The position numbers were made by a program, and so were the translations under genes. The notes beneath the pieces were generated by a model. It was given only the letters and a program-made list of their open reading frames with translations. It searched no databases and was not told the DNA's origin. DNA of 64,000 nucleotides, from the NCBI RefSeq assembly GCF_014898055.3, contig NW_023605305.1:114734734-114798733 (forward strand), given 5' to 3'. Below are positions 54,306 through 64,000 of the stretch, one piece after another (positions within the stretch are counted from its first letter, which is position 1; the number at the start of each line of letters is the position of its first letter). The stretch comes from Talpa occidentalis (lineage: Eukaryota > Chordata > Mammalia > Eulipotyphla > Talpidae).

Positions 54306-56710
54306 TCACTGCACATTGTTGTTGAGGATGCTGGGGTCCACCTGGAAAGGAAAAATAAAAATTTTTAGTTGGGTAAGAATTAACCCAGTTTAGCAATCCC
54401 ACCAAGTCAACTTCCAACAGAAGGGTTGACAGGGAGAGACGATGACAATTCTCACCTCAGTGTAAGTAGGTGGTGGCATGAACTTGAACTCAGGAGCATA
54501 CATAAAAATTGGGCTGTCTTGAGAGCCCTCTGTGTCATCTAGCAGGGGAGTGGTGGGGCTCTCCAGTCGGTGATCTTCAGGAATGATATCCATGTAGCAA
54601 GGGGGAGCTAGAGAGAGGGGGCACAGCGTAAACAGCTTGGCCAAAAGATAACCGACTACAATTTTACAAATCCAAATAAATCAGAGGCAAAGCAACGACG
54701 TTAGCAATGGCTCACCTTCTGGGGTATCAGGGATGTTTAGATCCACCCAGCTCATCTCAGAGCTGGTTCTGCTGGCCATGCTGGACGTCCGGCTGCTCAG
54801 GCCTGACCTGCTGCCAATCACCAGAGGCAGGTCAAGGATGATTTTCTTGGAGCCGGGAACACTGACATAGATCTGGGGAAAAAATGGCAGTTTGTTAGCC
54901 TAACGATTTGGAGAAAACACCCACTGTTGGGACAGATGAACAATTTCTCTCGAAGCCAATCCCACCCACTCACCAGTAAGGAGTATTCAACGCGAAGGAT
55001 GTTGCAGCCCAGGATGGAAGGCCTGATCTTCTGCACTCGGAGGCTCTTGCCACGCCACGACGCACAGGTTCCTGAGATAATATGATTGCCTCTGACTGAC
55101 GATAACTTTTGTGTGAACACCTTGGTTTGGCCATTGGCAAGGTAAGTGTGGCGGGCGACGATAGCAGCTTTGGGAACCACGATGCGGGAACATGTGTTCT
55201 CAAAGTCAGCATGGATGGAAATCTCATCACCTAGCAATGACAAAAATGAAAACTTATTAAACTGATAGTTCAGTTGTTGATCTTGTTCCTTTGACCCTGG
55301 CCCCTGCCCTCAACCCCAAAACCTGCAGGCCATTCTGTCAGTCTTTAAGCACCAGTTTCTTTACCTTCACAGAATCCTTTTCTGTCAATTCTGGCAGAGA
55401 CAGACACTCGCCCATCAGGAATAAACATGCAGGAAACTTTCTTCTCCTTTTTAGCAGACACAGGTGCCTATGGAAAATGAGGGGCAGATGTTTTAAGAAT
55501 TTCTATGTATCATTTCTAGAGTAGGCAACATTCCCTCCCATTTTGATAACTGAGGACTTGATTCCCAGAAGTGCTTCAAAATAATGCCTAAGACACTTAC
55601 CACCCAAGACCCGGGAAAACAGGATCTTAAAATGAACCTCACCATTAAATCAGGAGTAGTGATATCCACTAGATCCATCACTTCGAAGATTTTCTTTGTC
55701 TCTTGAGTTGGCTGGCTGGGGCGATCAAGAAAAGCCTTCACCCAGTAGTCTACACACCCATATTTTCCTTTGAAGGATGTTCCCAGTGGCCTGTGGCAAG
55801 AAAAAGAAAACGACTTAAAAATGCCCTCCCGGAACAGCAAGCCATCCAATTTTTAGAAACAGAAAAGCTCAAAGGCACAGGCAGCAGACACCTACCCCTC
55901 AGGAAGCTCAAAGCCAAACTTGTACTCATAGGTGTTTCCAGGTCTCATGATCACCATCTCATTCTCACCTGAAGGGGGACAAAGTGAGCAGCCATTAGGT
56001 TTCTAGTAACACTTAAAATGCATCTACGAGATAAAGAATTCTTGGGTAACATGCAAGCGCAATGCAGTGGAATCCCCTCGCTTATATTCAAATCCCAACG
56101 AGAGATTCTGATGCACTTGCAAGAGCCCTGTAATGTTCCAAGGCTCAACCAGAGCAAGTAAGCTACTATCATTTCCAGCAGGAAACAAAGGATAAACCCC
56201 TTATACATACAGGGGTGGGGAAAAAACTCCTTGAAGAGCTAAAGCAACATCCCTTAGGGTCACCTTCAGAACACAGCACCCTAAGAAATGGCACAAATCA
56301 CCCTGGGCGGGTGGGGCTTGCCAGTTAAAATTGGAAAGGGAAGGGACACTCAATTCTGGCCACTCCACCTGAGCCTCTCAGCCAGCGCAGTGGAGTCCCT
56401 GCATCCCTCCCGACCGAGTCAGCCTGCACCCCAGGAGCCTGCAACAAGTGGGTCCCTCACCTGCCGGCTCGTCTTCCAGCAGGAGCGTGTCCTCGTAGCG
56501 CAGGTAGTCCAGGCTCTGCTTGCACTGCTGCGAGCCCTGCATCCACAGCACCTTGGCCACCCCGCAGGCCAGGATCCGCACGGCCTTGACCCGGGTGACC
56601 TCGCACACCTCCACCCGCACCCGGCCGGCCACCTTCTCCCCGCTGCCGTACACCTTGTCGGGGTCGTTGAAGACCACCTCGAAGGCCTTGATCTTCTTGA
56701 ACATCACCAT
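54306..56710 (-). CDS. TXNIP: Thioredoxin-interacting protein
   Basis: Eight coding exons on the minus strand: 56461-56710, 55896-55968, 55643-55790, 55365-55467, 54974-55230, 54716-54872, 54456-54607 and 54306-54341. All junctions are GT-AG, and 1176 nt encode 391 residues, the human length. The start is MVMFKKIKAF at 56710. It is an alpha-arrestin: an arrestin-N domain (about 10-150) and an arrestin-C domain (about 175-300). Cys63 (GSQQCKQ) and Cys247 (GTCASWRG), the latter forming the mixed disulfide with thioredoxin, are present. Ser308 (SSRTSSMAS), a known AMPK/Akt target, is kept. Two PPxY motifs, PPCY 331-334 and PPTY 375-378, bind WW domains of ITCH-type ubiquitin ligases. The protein inhibits thioredoxin and promotes glucose-transporter endocytosis. 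Introns are all short. The promoter reads clearly. Confidence 0.98.
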
Positions 56711-56991
56711 GTCGGGGCTGGGCGGGCTGTCGAGGGCGAAACGAGGGGGGTAGATTCCCAATCCAAGAGCCAAAGGCAAGAAAACAGGACCTCACTCTCG
56801 ACTACACGTCTCGAAAAGGTTTTGGCTTTTAAGCTGCCGGCGACGGCAGGGGCTGCAGGAGAAAAGCGAGAGCGACCGCGGCTTGCGCTCTTCGCGGCGG
56901 GGCCGGGGCTGGGCGCGAGCTGCCGCGCCGGGCCGGAAACGGCCCTTTATAGTCGCGGGCGCCGGCGGCCACGCGAGCCCCGGGCTGGAGG

Positions 56992-57008
56992 CGCGTGCTG
57001 CCCTCGTG
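56992..57008 (-). promoter_or_regulatory. TXNIP: Carbohydrate response element (ChoRE) of TXNIP
   Basis: Minus strand CACGAGGGCAGCACGCG: two E-box-like halves, CACGAG and CACGCG, separated by exactly five bases (GGCAG). This is the geometry bound by ChREBP/MondoA-MLX heterotetramers. Confidence 0.85.
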
Positions 57009-57142
57009 CACAGGCCTCCCATTGGCTGCCCGGCGCTTGTTTACCAGGCGCTCGACCAATCGGCGCGCGCCCGGCGGCGCGTGGACACGGTGTGCGCCTG
57101 GCGGGGGGAGGGTGGCGCGGCGCGGCCGGGCGGGAGGAGGAG

Positions 57143-57187
57143 AGGGGGCGGGAGGGGGCGGGAGGGGGCGGGGGGGGCGGGGGGGCG
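57143..57187. repeat. Tandem GC-box / G-run array upstream of TXNIP
   Basis: Three perfect copies of AGGGGGCGGG at 57143, 57153 and 57163 run into further G7-G8 runs. Each copy is an Sp1-type GC box; the array could form G-quadruplexes. Confidence 0.85.
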
Positions 57188-59919
57188 CGACGGGACGGCT
57201 TCGGGCGAGAAGGGCTTCATTGACCCCCAAATCCCCCCCTCCCGGGCGCCCCGCTCTCGAGGGCAGGCGCGGGTGTCTCCGCGCCGTAAGCGCCCCCTCC
57301 CCTCCCCCCAAGCGAGAGGACGAGGTGCTTTGAGGAAATTCCACGCTCGGCCGGGGCCGGGGCGCCCCTCAGAGGCGCGGTTCCCCCCTCCCGGCGGAGT
57401 GGAAACCGGGGCGCAGGGAGGCTCTCGGGCTGGGCTGCTCTTCAGGAAAACCCCCTTTGTCCCTTTCTTACCCCCTGAGTAAGGAGTAAGGAGCCCAAAC
57501 CCGGAGTCAGGAAGCCGAACCCTGCTGTGTGAGGGGAAGGGAGCGCGCCGGGCGCGCGGTCCCCCGAGCCTCCTTGGAAAGCGGGGTGGGGGTCCCGCAG
57601 CCCACCTTTCGCCCCTCGGGGCGCGGGCGGTGTGCCTCTGCTGTTCCGCGCCCCCCTGTCCCCGCGATCCTGTTCTCTCTGTTCTCTGGAACAGAAGCAG
57701 TGAGGGCGTGTTCACATCCTGCTGCTTATCCCCTCATCTCTGCGGCTTCTGTGTGCAAAGTTGGGGAACACTTTGTTTATGTTCCCCGCGTTACCGCATT
57801 ACCTCTTTAGAAACCTGTGTCCTTCGGGTTCTGATTATTTCTCACCCACTCCCTGCTTCTCCAGGAAAAGTTGGGGGGAGGGGTGGTTTTCACTTTCTCC
57901 CCGGTTACTTAGGCTGTTCCTGTCTGCAGAGGGCTAAATCAAAGGTGCCCCCCTCAACCTGCCGCCCACCCGCCCCTTCACTTTCCAATTAGTTACACGC
58001 AGGAAAGCGCTCTTGATTCTCGCTGAGCCATCCGTGGAGAGATGGCTGTGTCCCTGCTTGGAGGAAGACGTTCCCTGCCTTTTAAAAGTTTAGGAATAAG
58101 TAAAATTGAGGCCACAGAAGGGTCGCTTGAACACTAAGCTCAAGCTAAAGGAGACCTTGACACCTCACCCTGTGTCAGCATTTGGCTTCCAGATGGGTTT
58201 TCCCCTAGCTGGCCCTGAGGTGCCCTAACAGCTGACTCCTGGGCTTATTCGTCACGAACGCAGTAAGAAAATATTCTATGCAGAAATACCTGGGTTCGTA
58301 CCTCTTTTCTTTGATTCCTGAACCCCTTCAGTGTCTGTGTTGGGAATTAGATCATTACCTCATTTCTTGTGCTGGTAAAAGGAATACAATGTCCCCAGAA
58401 TCAAGACAGGGAAGTAAATAAGGAAGAAAATTCTGAAATCTTACCCTTTCGGCTACAACAACAAAAAGGCAGGCTATTATTCATGACTGTTCAGGATCCT
58501 TCTTCCTCATATACCTTAACTGGGTTGACACCCTAAGGCTAGCAAGTTATAACTCAATCCCAATATTAAGCAAGCTCGTGATGCAGGCATGAAGGCTGTA
58601 TGAGAAAACATATGCGCACATACACATGGCACCAGCACCCAGGAACAAAAAGCAGAACACGCCGATCCTTAAGGTCTGTGGGTTTGAGGTGACACCCTGT
58701 TCTAGAAAGTTAACCAACAAGCACTGAGTTGTTTTCAGCCAGTCAACAACATTGATGGAATTATTGGAGTCTGGGAAAGTGGGACTCAACTAAAATGGTT
58801 TTTAAACTTCAAAATTGTGGCTTCTAGAAGAGCACTTAGTTGGATAGATATAAAAGTGTACATAAATGTGAGGTATCAAAATGTTTTACAAAGAAAAACA
58901 CAAATCAATAAATTTTTTAATGGGGACAGTAAGAGGGAAGTAGTAATAGATCAGAGAAAGGGACATGCGGTATTTATTAGGCACATCTACGAAGTATTAC
59001 ATTTTTCAGTTTTAAAAAATCTAAAGGTAATTCGTGCTTGCTGTAAATTCCTCTCCTGGGCTCCAGATTCTACTTTCCTGTTTTGCAAAATTCGGTGGAG
59101 ACCACTTGTTTGCTCTGTGTTATGTCTGGGATCCCTTAAATGCCAAAAGACGAGTTCATTTTGGCAGCAGAGCTGCCTGCCAGGCCTGCTGCCAAGGCCT
59201 GTTCTGAAAGGAAACCCTCCAAGTCAGAGTTGTTTACGACCTTTCACCTTATAACCTGGTCTTCAGATAAAAATTGCCTGCCCCCCACATTCTTCTTTCT
59301 CAATTCCTAGGTGAAAGAAGAAAAAATCTCGTAAACACCTGGCAGAAATACAGGGTGCAAACACTTCTCAGGGATGCCAGGGGGAAAAGGGCGGGCCCAG
59401 GAGGAACTGCAAAGTAGGGTTAAGTCCAGGAGTTTTGCAAGTTAGATCATCTTTACCTGCTCCTTCCTACCCTGTTCACTCCCTGTGCCAATAAGACACA
59501 TGATTTCCTATTGGTATCCAAATTGTCATTTGGTTTATTGGAGGTGATTGAGCAAAGCCAAAGCTTTCTGCAGGGGAAGCACCCTGAGTACTCTGAGGTC
59601 AGTCAGACAGGGAACTGTTACGTTTCTCTTTAACCTCTGGCCTGACAAAGAACTGTGAAGACTCTTAGCTCCTAATGCAAAACAAACTCCTTTCTTTGTC
59701 CTTTGAATCACTGTCACCTCCACTCAATAAACCTCCCTTTTATCTTTATTCATCTTGGTTTCCCCTTTTCTCCTAGGGAATGTTCATTCAGAGGCAAATA
59801 AAAGTTGAAAGGGAAAGTGGAATTTAAGTCTGTTCAATTATGTATATGCCTCCAAGTCATAGGTTAATAAAACCATGTTACTAGTGGTATAGCCTCTTAG
59901 AGTTCAATGACTTTTAGGG

Positions 59920-60175
59920 TAATTATAGAGCATCTATAATGAACCAAGTCCTTTACATAATTACTTCAGTGATATTTTGTTTATAAATTCACCAGTCATC
60001 TTGCTCCAGAAAGGATTTAAGGTTGGATTATTTTGATGAATTTTCACAATACCCCTGAGGCTAAGGGTTAAGTCAGATTCAGGGGTTAAGTGACTGGCCT
60101 GAGGTCACAAATTTTGTAAACAGAACCCAGGTCTGTCTGATCTAGAATCTGCACACTTGCCCTTCTGTTGTCCTG
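59920..60175 (+). repeat. MIR fragment
   Basis: GTCCTTTACATAATTACTTCAG, TTCACAATACCCCTGAGGC, GGGGTTAAGTGACTGGCCTGAGGTCACA and AGAACCCAGGTCTGTCTGATC follow the MIR order. Confidence 0.6.
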
Positions 60176-61191
60176 CCTCTCTGTGCTTTCACACATTGTT
60201 ATCTTGTCCAATCTTTACTGTAAAGGATTCAGGGCAAGACTCATAAAATGTTAGAGGGAAGGGGACTCTTAACAGTCTTAAAAAAAAAATCTGGTTTCCT
60301 TAGTTTAGTCAAGTGACTTGCCCTAGGACATGCAGCTGGTGGAGCCGCTCTCCAAACCCATTTTCTTCATACTTAGAGTTCCTGTCTCTAGAAGGCTTTG
60401 TAAGGCTTCTTATCTGTTTGTTTGTTTCCTTAGTGTAGCTCTAGTTATTTAAAACACTTTACCTGGAAGTCCACATTTCATGTATATTGGGGTCTCTTTT
60501 TCTTTTTCTTTTTTTGCTGTCACACATGACTTTCTTTGTGAAGTCCTGGGCACAGCCCAGACACATACAGAACACAGGGGAGCACAGGGTGTCATGGGGT
60601 ACAAGGGGAGGTGGCAGAACATCTCCAGCCTAGTCCAGTCCCCACCCCAACCCTGCCCCAGGTACTGTCAGGGGGTCTGAGACGAAATGCAGGCACCCTC
60701 CGGCACACCCCAGGCCTGAGAGAGGCCAGTCTGACATCTCAGCAGCTGGGGGAGGGCCCTGCAGCAATCTTTTTCTATGTTGAGGAAATAATGGCGCTGT
60801 AGGAGTTATCCCACTTCAGAGAGAGATGGGGAGAGGAAGTGAATTAGTATGTTCAGAACTATTGCAGACTCATGTAAGATATCTTCAAATTTTTTAGTAT
60901 ATTTAAAAAAATCTTATTTCCATTCACATGCACTAACCCCATCTGTTTTCTTCCCTTCATTGTCAAGTTTCTCAGGAGCATAACATACCAGTTCTCTCTG
61001 TTGACTGAACTTGTCCCCAGTGACCACTGAAATGGCTGTTTTCAAAGTTTCCAGAGCAAACCAGAGTGGTTTTGCAGGCCTTATTCACCTTGACTTCTAT
61101 ATGTCACTCTATCAATAATGTCGATTGAATTTTGAGGAGTAGGGAAAGTGAGACTGTTAAAGTAATTTTTTAACTCAAAATTGTGGCTTTT

Positions 61192-61432
61192 AAAAAAAGA
61201 TTTATTTTATTTATGCATACAAGTATTGGGGTGTAGATCAGAGATGCAGGAACTCACCAGAGACAGAGTGGGGAGCAGAACAGGTGGATCTACTGAAATC
61301 CGCTGCTGAGGGGTGCAGCGGGGAGACAGGAGGGGTCTGCTGCACCATGTGGGTAGCTCCCTGGCCGGGATCAAACTCATGCTGCAGTGGCTGCAGATAG
61401 CGTCTTAACCCCTTGAGCCACCAAGGAGGCCC
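61192..61432 (-). mobile_element. SINE copy 23, reverse orientation
   Basis: Minus strand: GGGCCTCCTTGGTGGCTCAAGGGGTTAAG head, tail AAATAAAATAAATCTTTTTTT. Target duplication decayed. Older copy. Confidence 0.85.
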
Positions 61433-61494
61433 AGGTTTTAACCCTTTAAATGAAGGCATTTAAAACCTGCATAAATTTGCCTCTGCCAAACCTG

Positions 61495-61760
61495 CAGTCT
61501 CATTTCCCACCGCCTTCCTCAGCCACGCCTCTGTCCTCGGCCTTCCCCTAATAGATCCTCCTATGCCTTTGTGCTTTGCTCATGCTTTTCTCCACCTTCC
61601 CTTTTTGAAATCCTCCTCACTCTTGAGTAGACAGCCAAGTGACTTTTCCTCTCTCACCTCTTCTTCATTCCCAAGCCTCCGTCTTTCACCCTGCAACCAG
61701 AAAGGATTTCATTCTCTTTTGAATACTCCTTTGTACATTGCTTATATTTCTCATATAGAA
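61495..61760 (+). repeat. L2-like fragment
   Basis: Pyrimidine-rich sequence with CCTCCTATGCCTTTGTGCTTTGC and TTGAAATCCTCCTCACTC resembles the L2 region upstream of its 3' end. It is diverged. Confidence 0.4.
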
Positions 61761-63559
61761 CTTAGTGTAAATTTCCTTTTTATGCCTCCATAATGAATTC
61801 ATAGAGCATATGGCAATGTCCTTTTTCCATCTGCATTCTTTAGAGTATTGACAAAGGATAGTTCATAAAGTACATCTATTATTAAATACACATTGATTGA
61901 CAGATTAGGGTATGTCTCCACAATCTTAGAATATTCAGAGCCTAGTATTGTTACTTATCAGTGTGAGAATTGAAAAGGCAGCCTCAGCTCTTTGTGCTAT
62001 ACCATGACTTTCATAACCAGTCCCCTCCTCAAAGACCGTGGCCCAATTGTGTATCAAAGCCAGAGGGATAAGGCAGTGAGAAGCGATGATTTGTTTTTCT
62101 TTGAGAGGAAAATTGGACTGTGTTGATGTTTATAAGCACGAGGGAGATGGGACATTGCGTACTTAGGCCAACTTCCCCTTTTCCGAGAATTTTTTTTCTT
62201 ACCCAATTCACTAATGCAGTTGGCTCAGCCCTGCCACCCAGTGGGTAGATTCATGTACTGTCAATAAACCTAGTCCAAGATTTGTCTCTAATGCAGTCTC
62301 TCTGAGACCTGGAACTTGACCCAGAATGGTAAAGATGATTCTTGATAAGGAGAAGGAGCCGAGGACGGCAGTTGGTGTTCATGACTAAGAGGCAGAAACT
62401 ATATCTTAAACGTTTTCTTGTTTTTATCCAGGCTGACAAGTAACAATTCTTTCTTTGCTAAAGCATATTACATTAAAATTATTTGTTATAACAAACAGGC
62501 TGTCAATTTAGTTGTGGGAGATACAGAGCCGTGACCACTATAAAGAGAAAATAAAAATATAGCAGCACACTTTCTGTTTCAGATGCTGTGATTTTAGAAG
62601 AGGGCCTTTTAACTCTTGGTGTGGGTGAGGTGGGGAGGGAGGGCAGGATGAAATGCCCAATTAATTTTTTCAAAATCATACTTAACCAGTTTCTTCAAGG
62701 TAGGAGTAGAGGAATAGTGTTGCATCCAAAAGTGGCTACACAAAACCCTTGACATTAAAAATGTTGAATCAACAGCAGAGAGTTGATTTCTTGATTTCTC
62801 TTTCCTTTTTGATTTCTCTTTCATTTTCTGAAAACTCACCACTGTTCTCACACAAATTTTATCTCAGGAAACATATGTGACATTTCTTCCTTTGAACTGT
62901 TGGAAGGATGATGAATAATTTGATTTGGGAGTAGGCAGAAAAACCAAGAAAGGCCTTCTATCTTCTAATGTTCTGTTCTCTTTCCTTCCTTAGCGGTGCT
63001 GCAGTTTTCTGGCACTGACTTTGAGAACTGTAATTACTGAGCCATGGGAATTATGGCTGTTTCCTTGAGAAGAAATTTGGAAAGGAAACTTGCCACGAAA
63101 TACACAAGGTGGGGTGAAGTGGCTGGAGATGTTGAGTAGATCTGAGAAGTGGATGAGGTGGCCACAAGTTGAAGAAGCTCAGGACCCACCAAGATGGAAA
63201 TGCCCTCCCTTTTTAAAATCAAAATAATATAACAATGTAGTTAAAAGTCACATTATATTTAATGCTTGTACAAAAAACAGCAGTCAGCAGGTCATCGTAC
63301 GGAGACATTCAGTAGAGTCTCTTCCGATTATCTCATCTTTTTCATCTGGTATTTACTTTATACTTCTGAATGATTTCTTGGTGTTTCTTCTTTTATTTAT
63401 TAATTTAGAAATAGTAAACATATCTACTGTGGGTTTTTTTTTTTATTATACCAATTGGAATTTTAACTCTTACTTCACACTGTCGTTACCTTCTTTTTCC
63501 TCTTACCTCATCCTCCCAATAGAGTTATATCACACTTTTGGTTTAATTAACAGTCTATA

Positions 63560-63878
63560 GGGCCTCCCCGGTGGCGCAGCGGTTGAGCGCTGGGTTGCGA
63601 AGCTGCGCGCGGCCTCTGCGGCGCCGGTTCGATCCCCGGCTGCTCCCCGGCCACCAGAGGAGGGTCCCACATGGCGCGCAGACCTCTCCTGCCGCCCGCT
63701 GCTCCCCTCAGCAGTGTACTTTGGTCCTTCTGCCTGCTCTGCTCCCCGCTCTGGCTCTGGTGAATTCTCTCGCCCTCCCGCGCTTCTGACTGTACCCAGT
63801 GCATGTATAAACAAAACAAACAAACAAACCAGCAAACAAATAAATAAAGCATGCCTCTATAAAAAAAAAAAAAAAAAA
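63560..63878 (+). mobile_element. SINE copy 24, long-tail subfamily
   Basis: Perfect 15-bp duplication AATTAACAGTCTATA (63545-63559 and 63879-63893). Ends in a CAAA array and CATGCCTCTATAAAA, without TCTTT. Near-identical body to copies 2, 9 and 21. Confidence 0.94.
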
Positions 63879-64000
63879 AATTAACAGTCTATATTTACAT
63901 TATTGTCACTGCATAATAATATCCACCGTGGAGCCAAATATTATCTTTTGATTGTTTCATGTTCTCAGACAACCCTTTGTCGTGAAGTCATAAATTATTA

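Larger units (their letters stand above)
56711..57190 (-). promoter_or_regulatory. TXNIP: TXNIP promoter and 5' UTR
   Basis: On the minus strand, upstream of the start codon: a TATA box TATAAAG at 56951-56945 (start site inferred near 56918); a carbohydrate response element at 56992-57008; an inverted CCAAT box at 57021-57025; a FOXO-like GTAAACAA at 57044-57037; a + strand CCAAT at 57056-57060; and GC boxes from 57143 outward. This order matches the known layout of the glucose-induced mammalian TXNIP promoter, where ChREBP or MondoA with MLX bind the response element and NF-Y binds the CCAAT boxes. Confidence 0.85.
57690..63559. other. Intergenic region upstream of TXNIP
   Basis: Beyond the CpG island (which fades by about 57690) no exon or RNA gene is visible. 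One reverse SINE, one MIR and one L2-like fragment are listed separately. The HJV gene expected on this side is not reached. Confidence 0.5.

Noticed and set aside
56710..56779. In-frame 23-codon N-terminal extension of TXNIP
   Set aside because: It would start at TTG; no upstream in-frame ATG. The family start is MVMFKK at 56710.
56288..57223. 311-codon + strand open frame at the TXNIP promoter
   Set aside because: Antisense to TXNIP exon 1 and promoter, GC-driven, no recognisable domain.

Overview
The window is nuclear DNA from a placental mammal. It holds spliced genes with canonical GT-AG introns, CpG-rich promoters, fossil MIR, L2, hAT and MaLR repeats, and about 24 copies of one young tRNA-derived SINE. 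I see no primate Alu, rodent B1/B2 or ruminant-type repeats. The SINE has a tRNA-like head with A and B boxes, an AATAAA-rich tail and usually a TCTTT terminator. This is the 'T+' architecture described for several laurasiatherian groups (carnivores, bats, horses), so a laurasiatherian is likely, but I cannot name the species or the family from sequence alone.

The gene order matches the human 1q21.1 block read in reverse. From left to right: the 3' part of GNRHR2 (+, exons 2-3), RBM8A (-, complete), LIX1L (-, complete, about 18.5 kb of coding span), ANKRD34A (-, one coding exon), POLR3GL (+, complete) and TXNIP (-, complete). HJV, expected beyond TXNIP, is not reached. I rebuilt every coding exon by hand. 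The assembled frames close exactly: RBM8A 174 aa, LIX1L 336 aa, ANKRD34A 496 aa, POLR3GL 219 aa, TXNIP 391 aa.

Layout. 1-2.9 kb: GNRHR2 tail, convergent with RBM8A. 2.87-5.35 kb: RBM8A and its CpG promoter. 5.4-9.7 kb: spacer and LIX1L 3' side with an L2 fragment. 9.7-28.6 kb: LIX1L with introns full of SINEs. 28.7-28.8 kb: a 17-bp minisatellite. 30-33.2 kb: ANKRD34A with a TATA promoter. 33.2-35.5 kb: head-to-head spacer to the POLR3GL CpG promoter. 35.5-42.8 kb: POLR3GL. 42.8-52.9 kb: gene-free intergenic DNA. 52.9-57.2 kb: TXNIP with a readable promoter (TATA, carbohydrate response element, two CCAAT boxes, FOXO-like site, GC-box array). 57.2-64 kb: upstream intergenic DNA.

The genes are neighbours by ancestry rather than an operon. 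They cover exon-junction complex function (RBM8A), RNA polymerase III (POLR3GL), thioredoxin and glucose control (TXNIP), a peptide-hormone receptor (GNRHR2) and two less characterised proteins (LIX1L, ANKRD34A). I found no clearly new gene system. The best leads are the SINE subfamily that has lost its terminator, SINE stacks built repeatedly at one target, the 17-bp minisatellite upstream of LIX1L, a 513-bp island between perfect 26-bp direct repeats in POLR3GL intron 1, and a receptor gene whose last two exons are intact although the human orthologue is broken.
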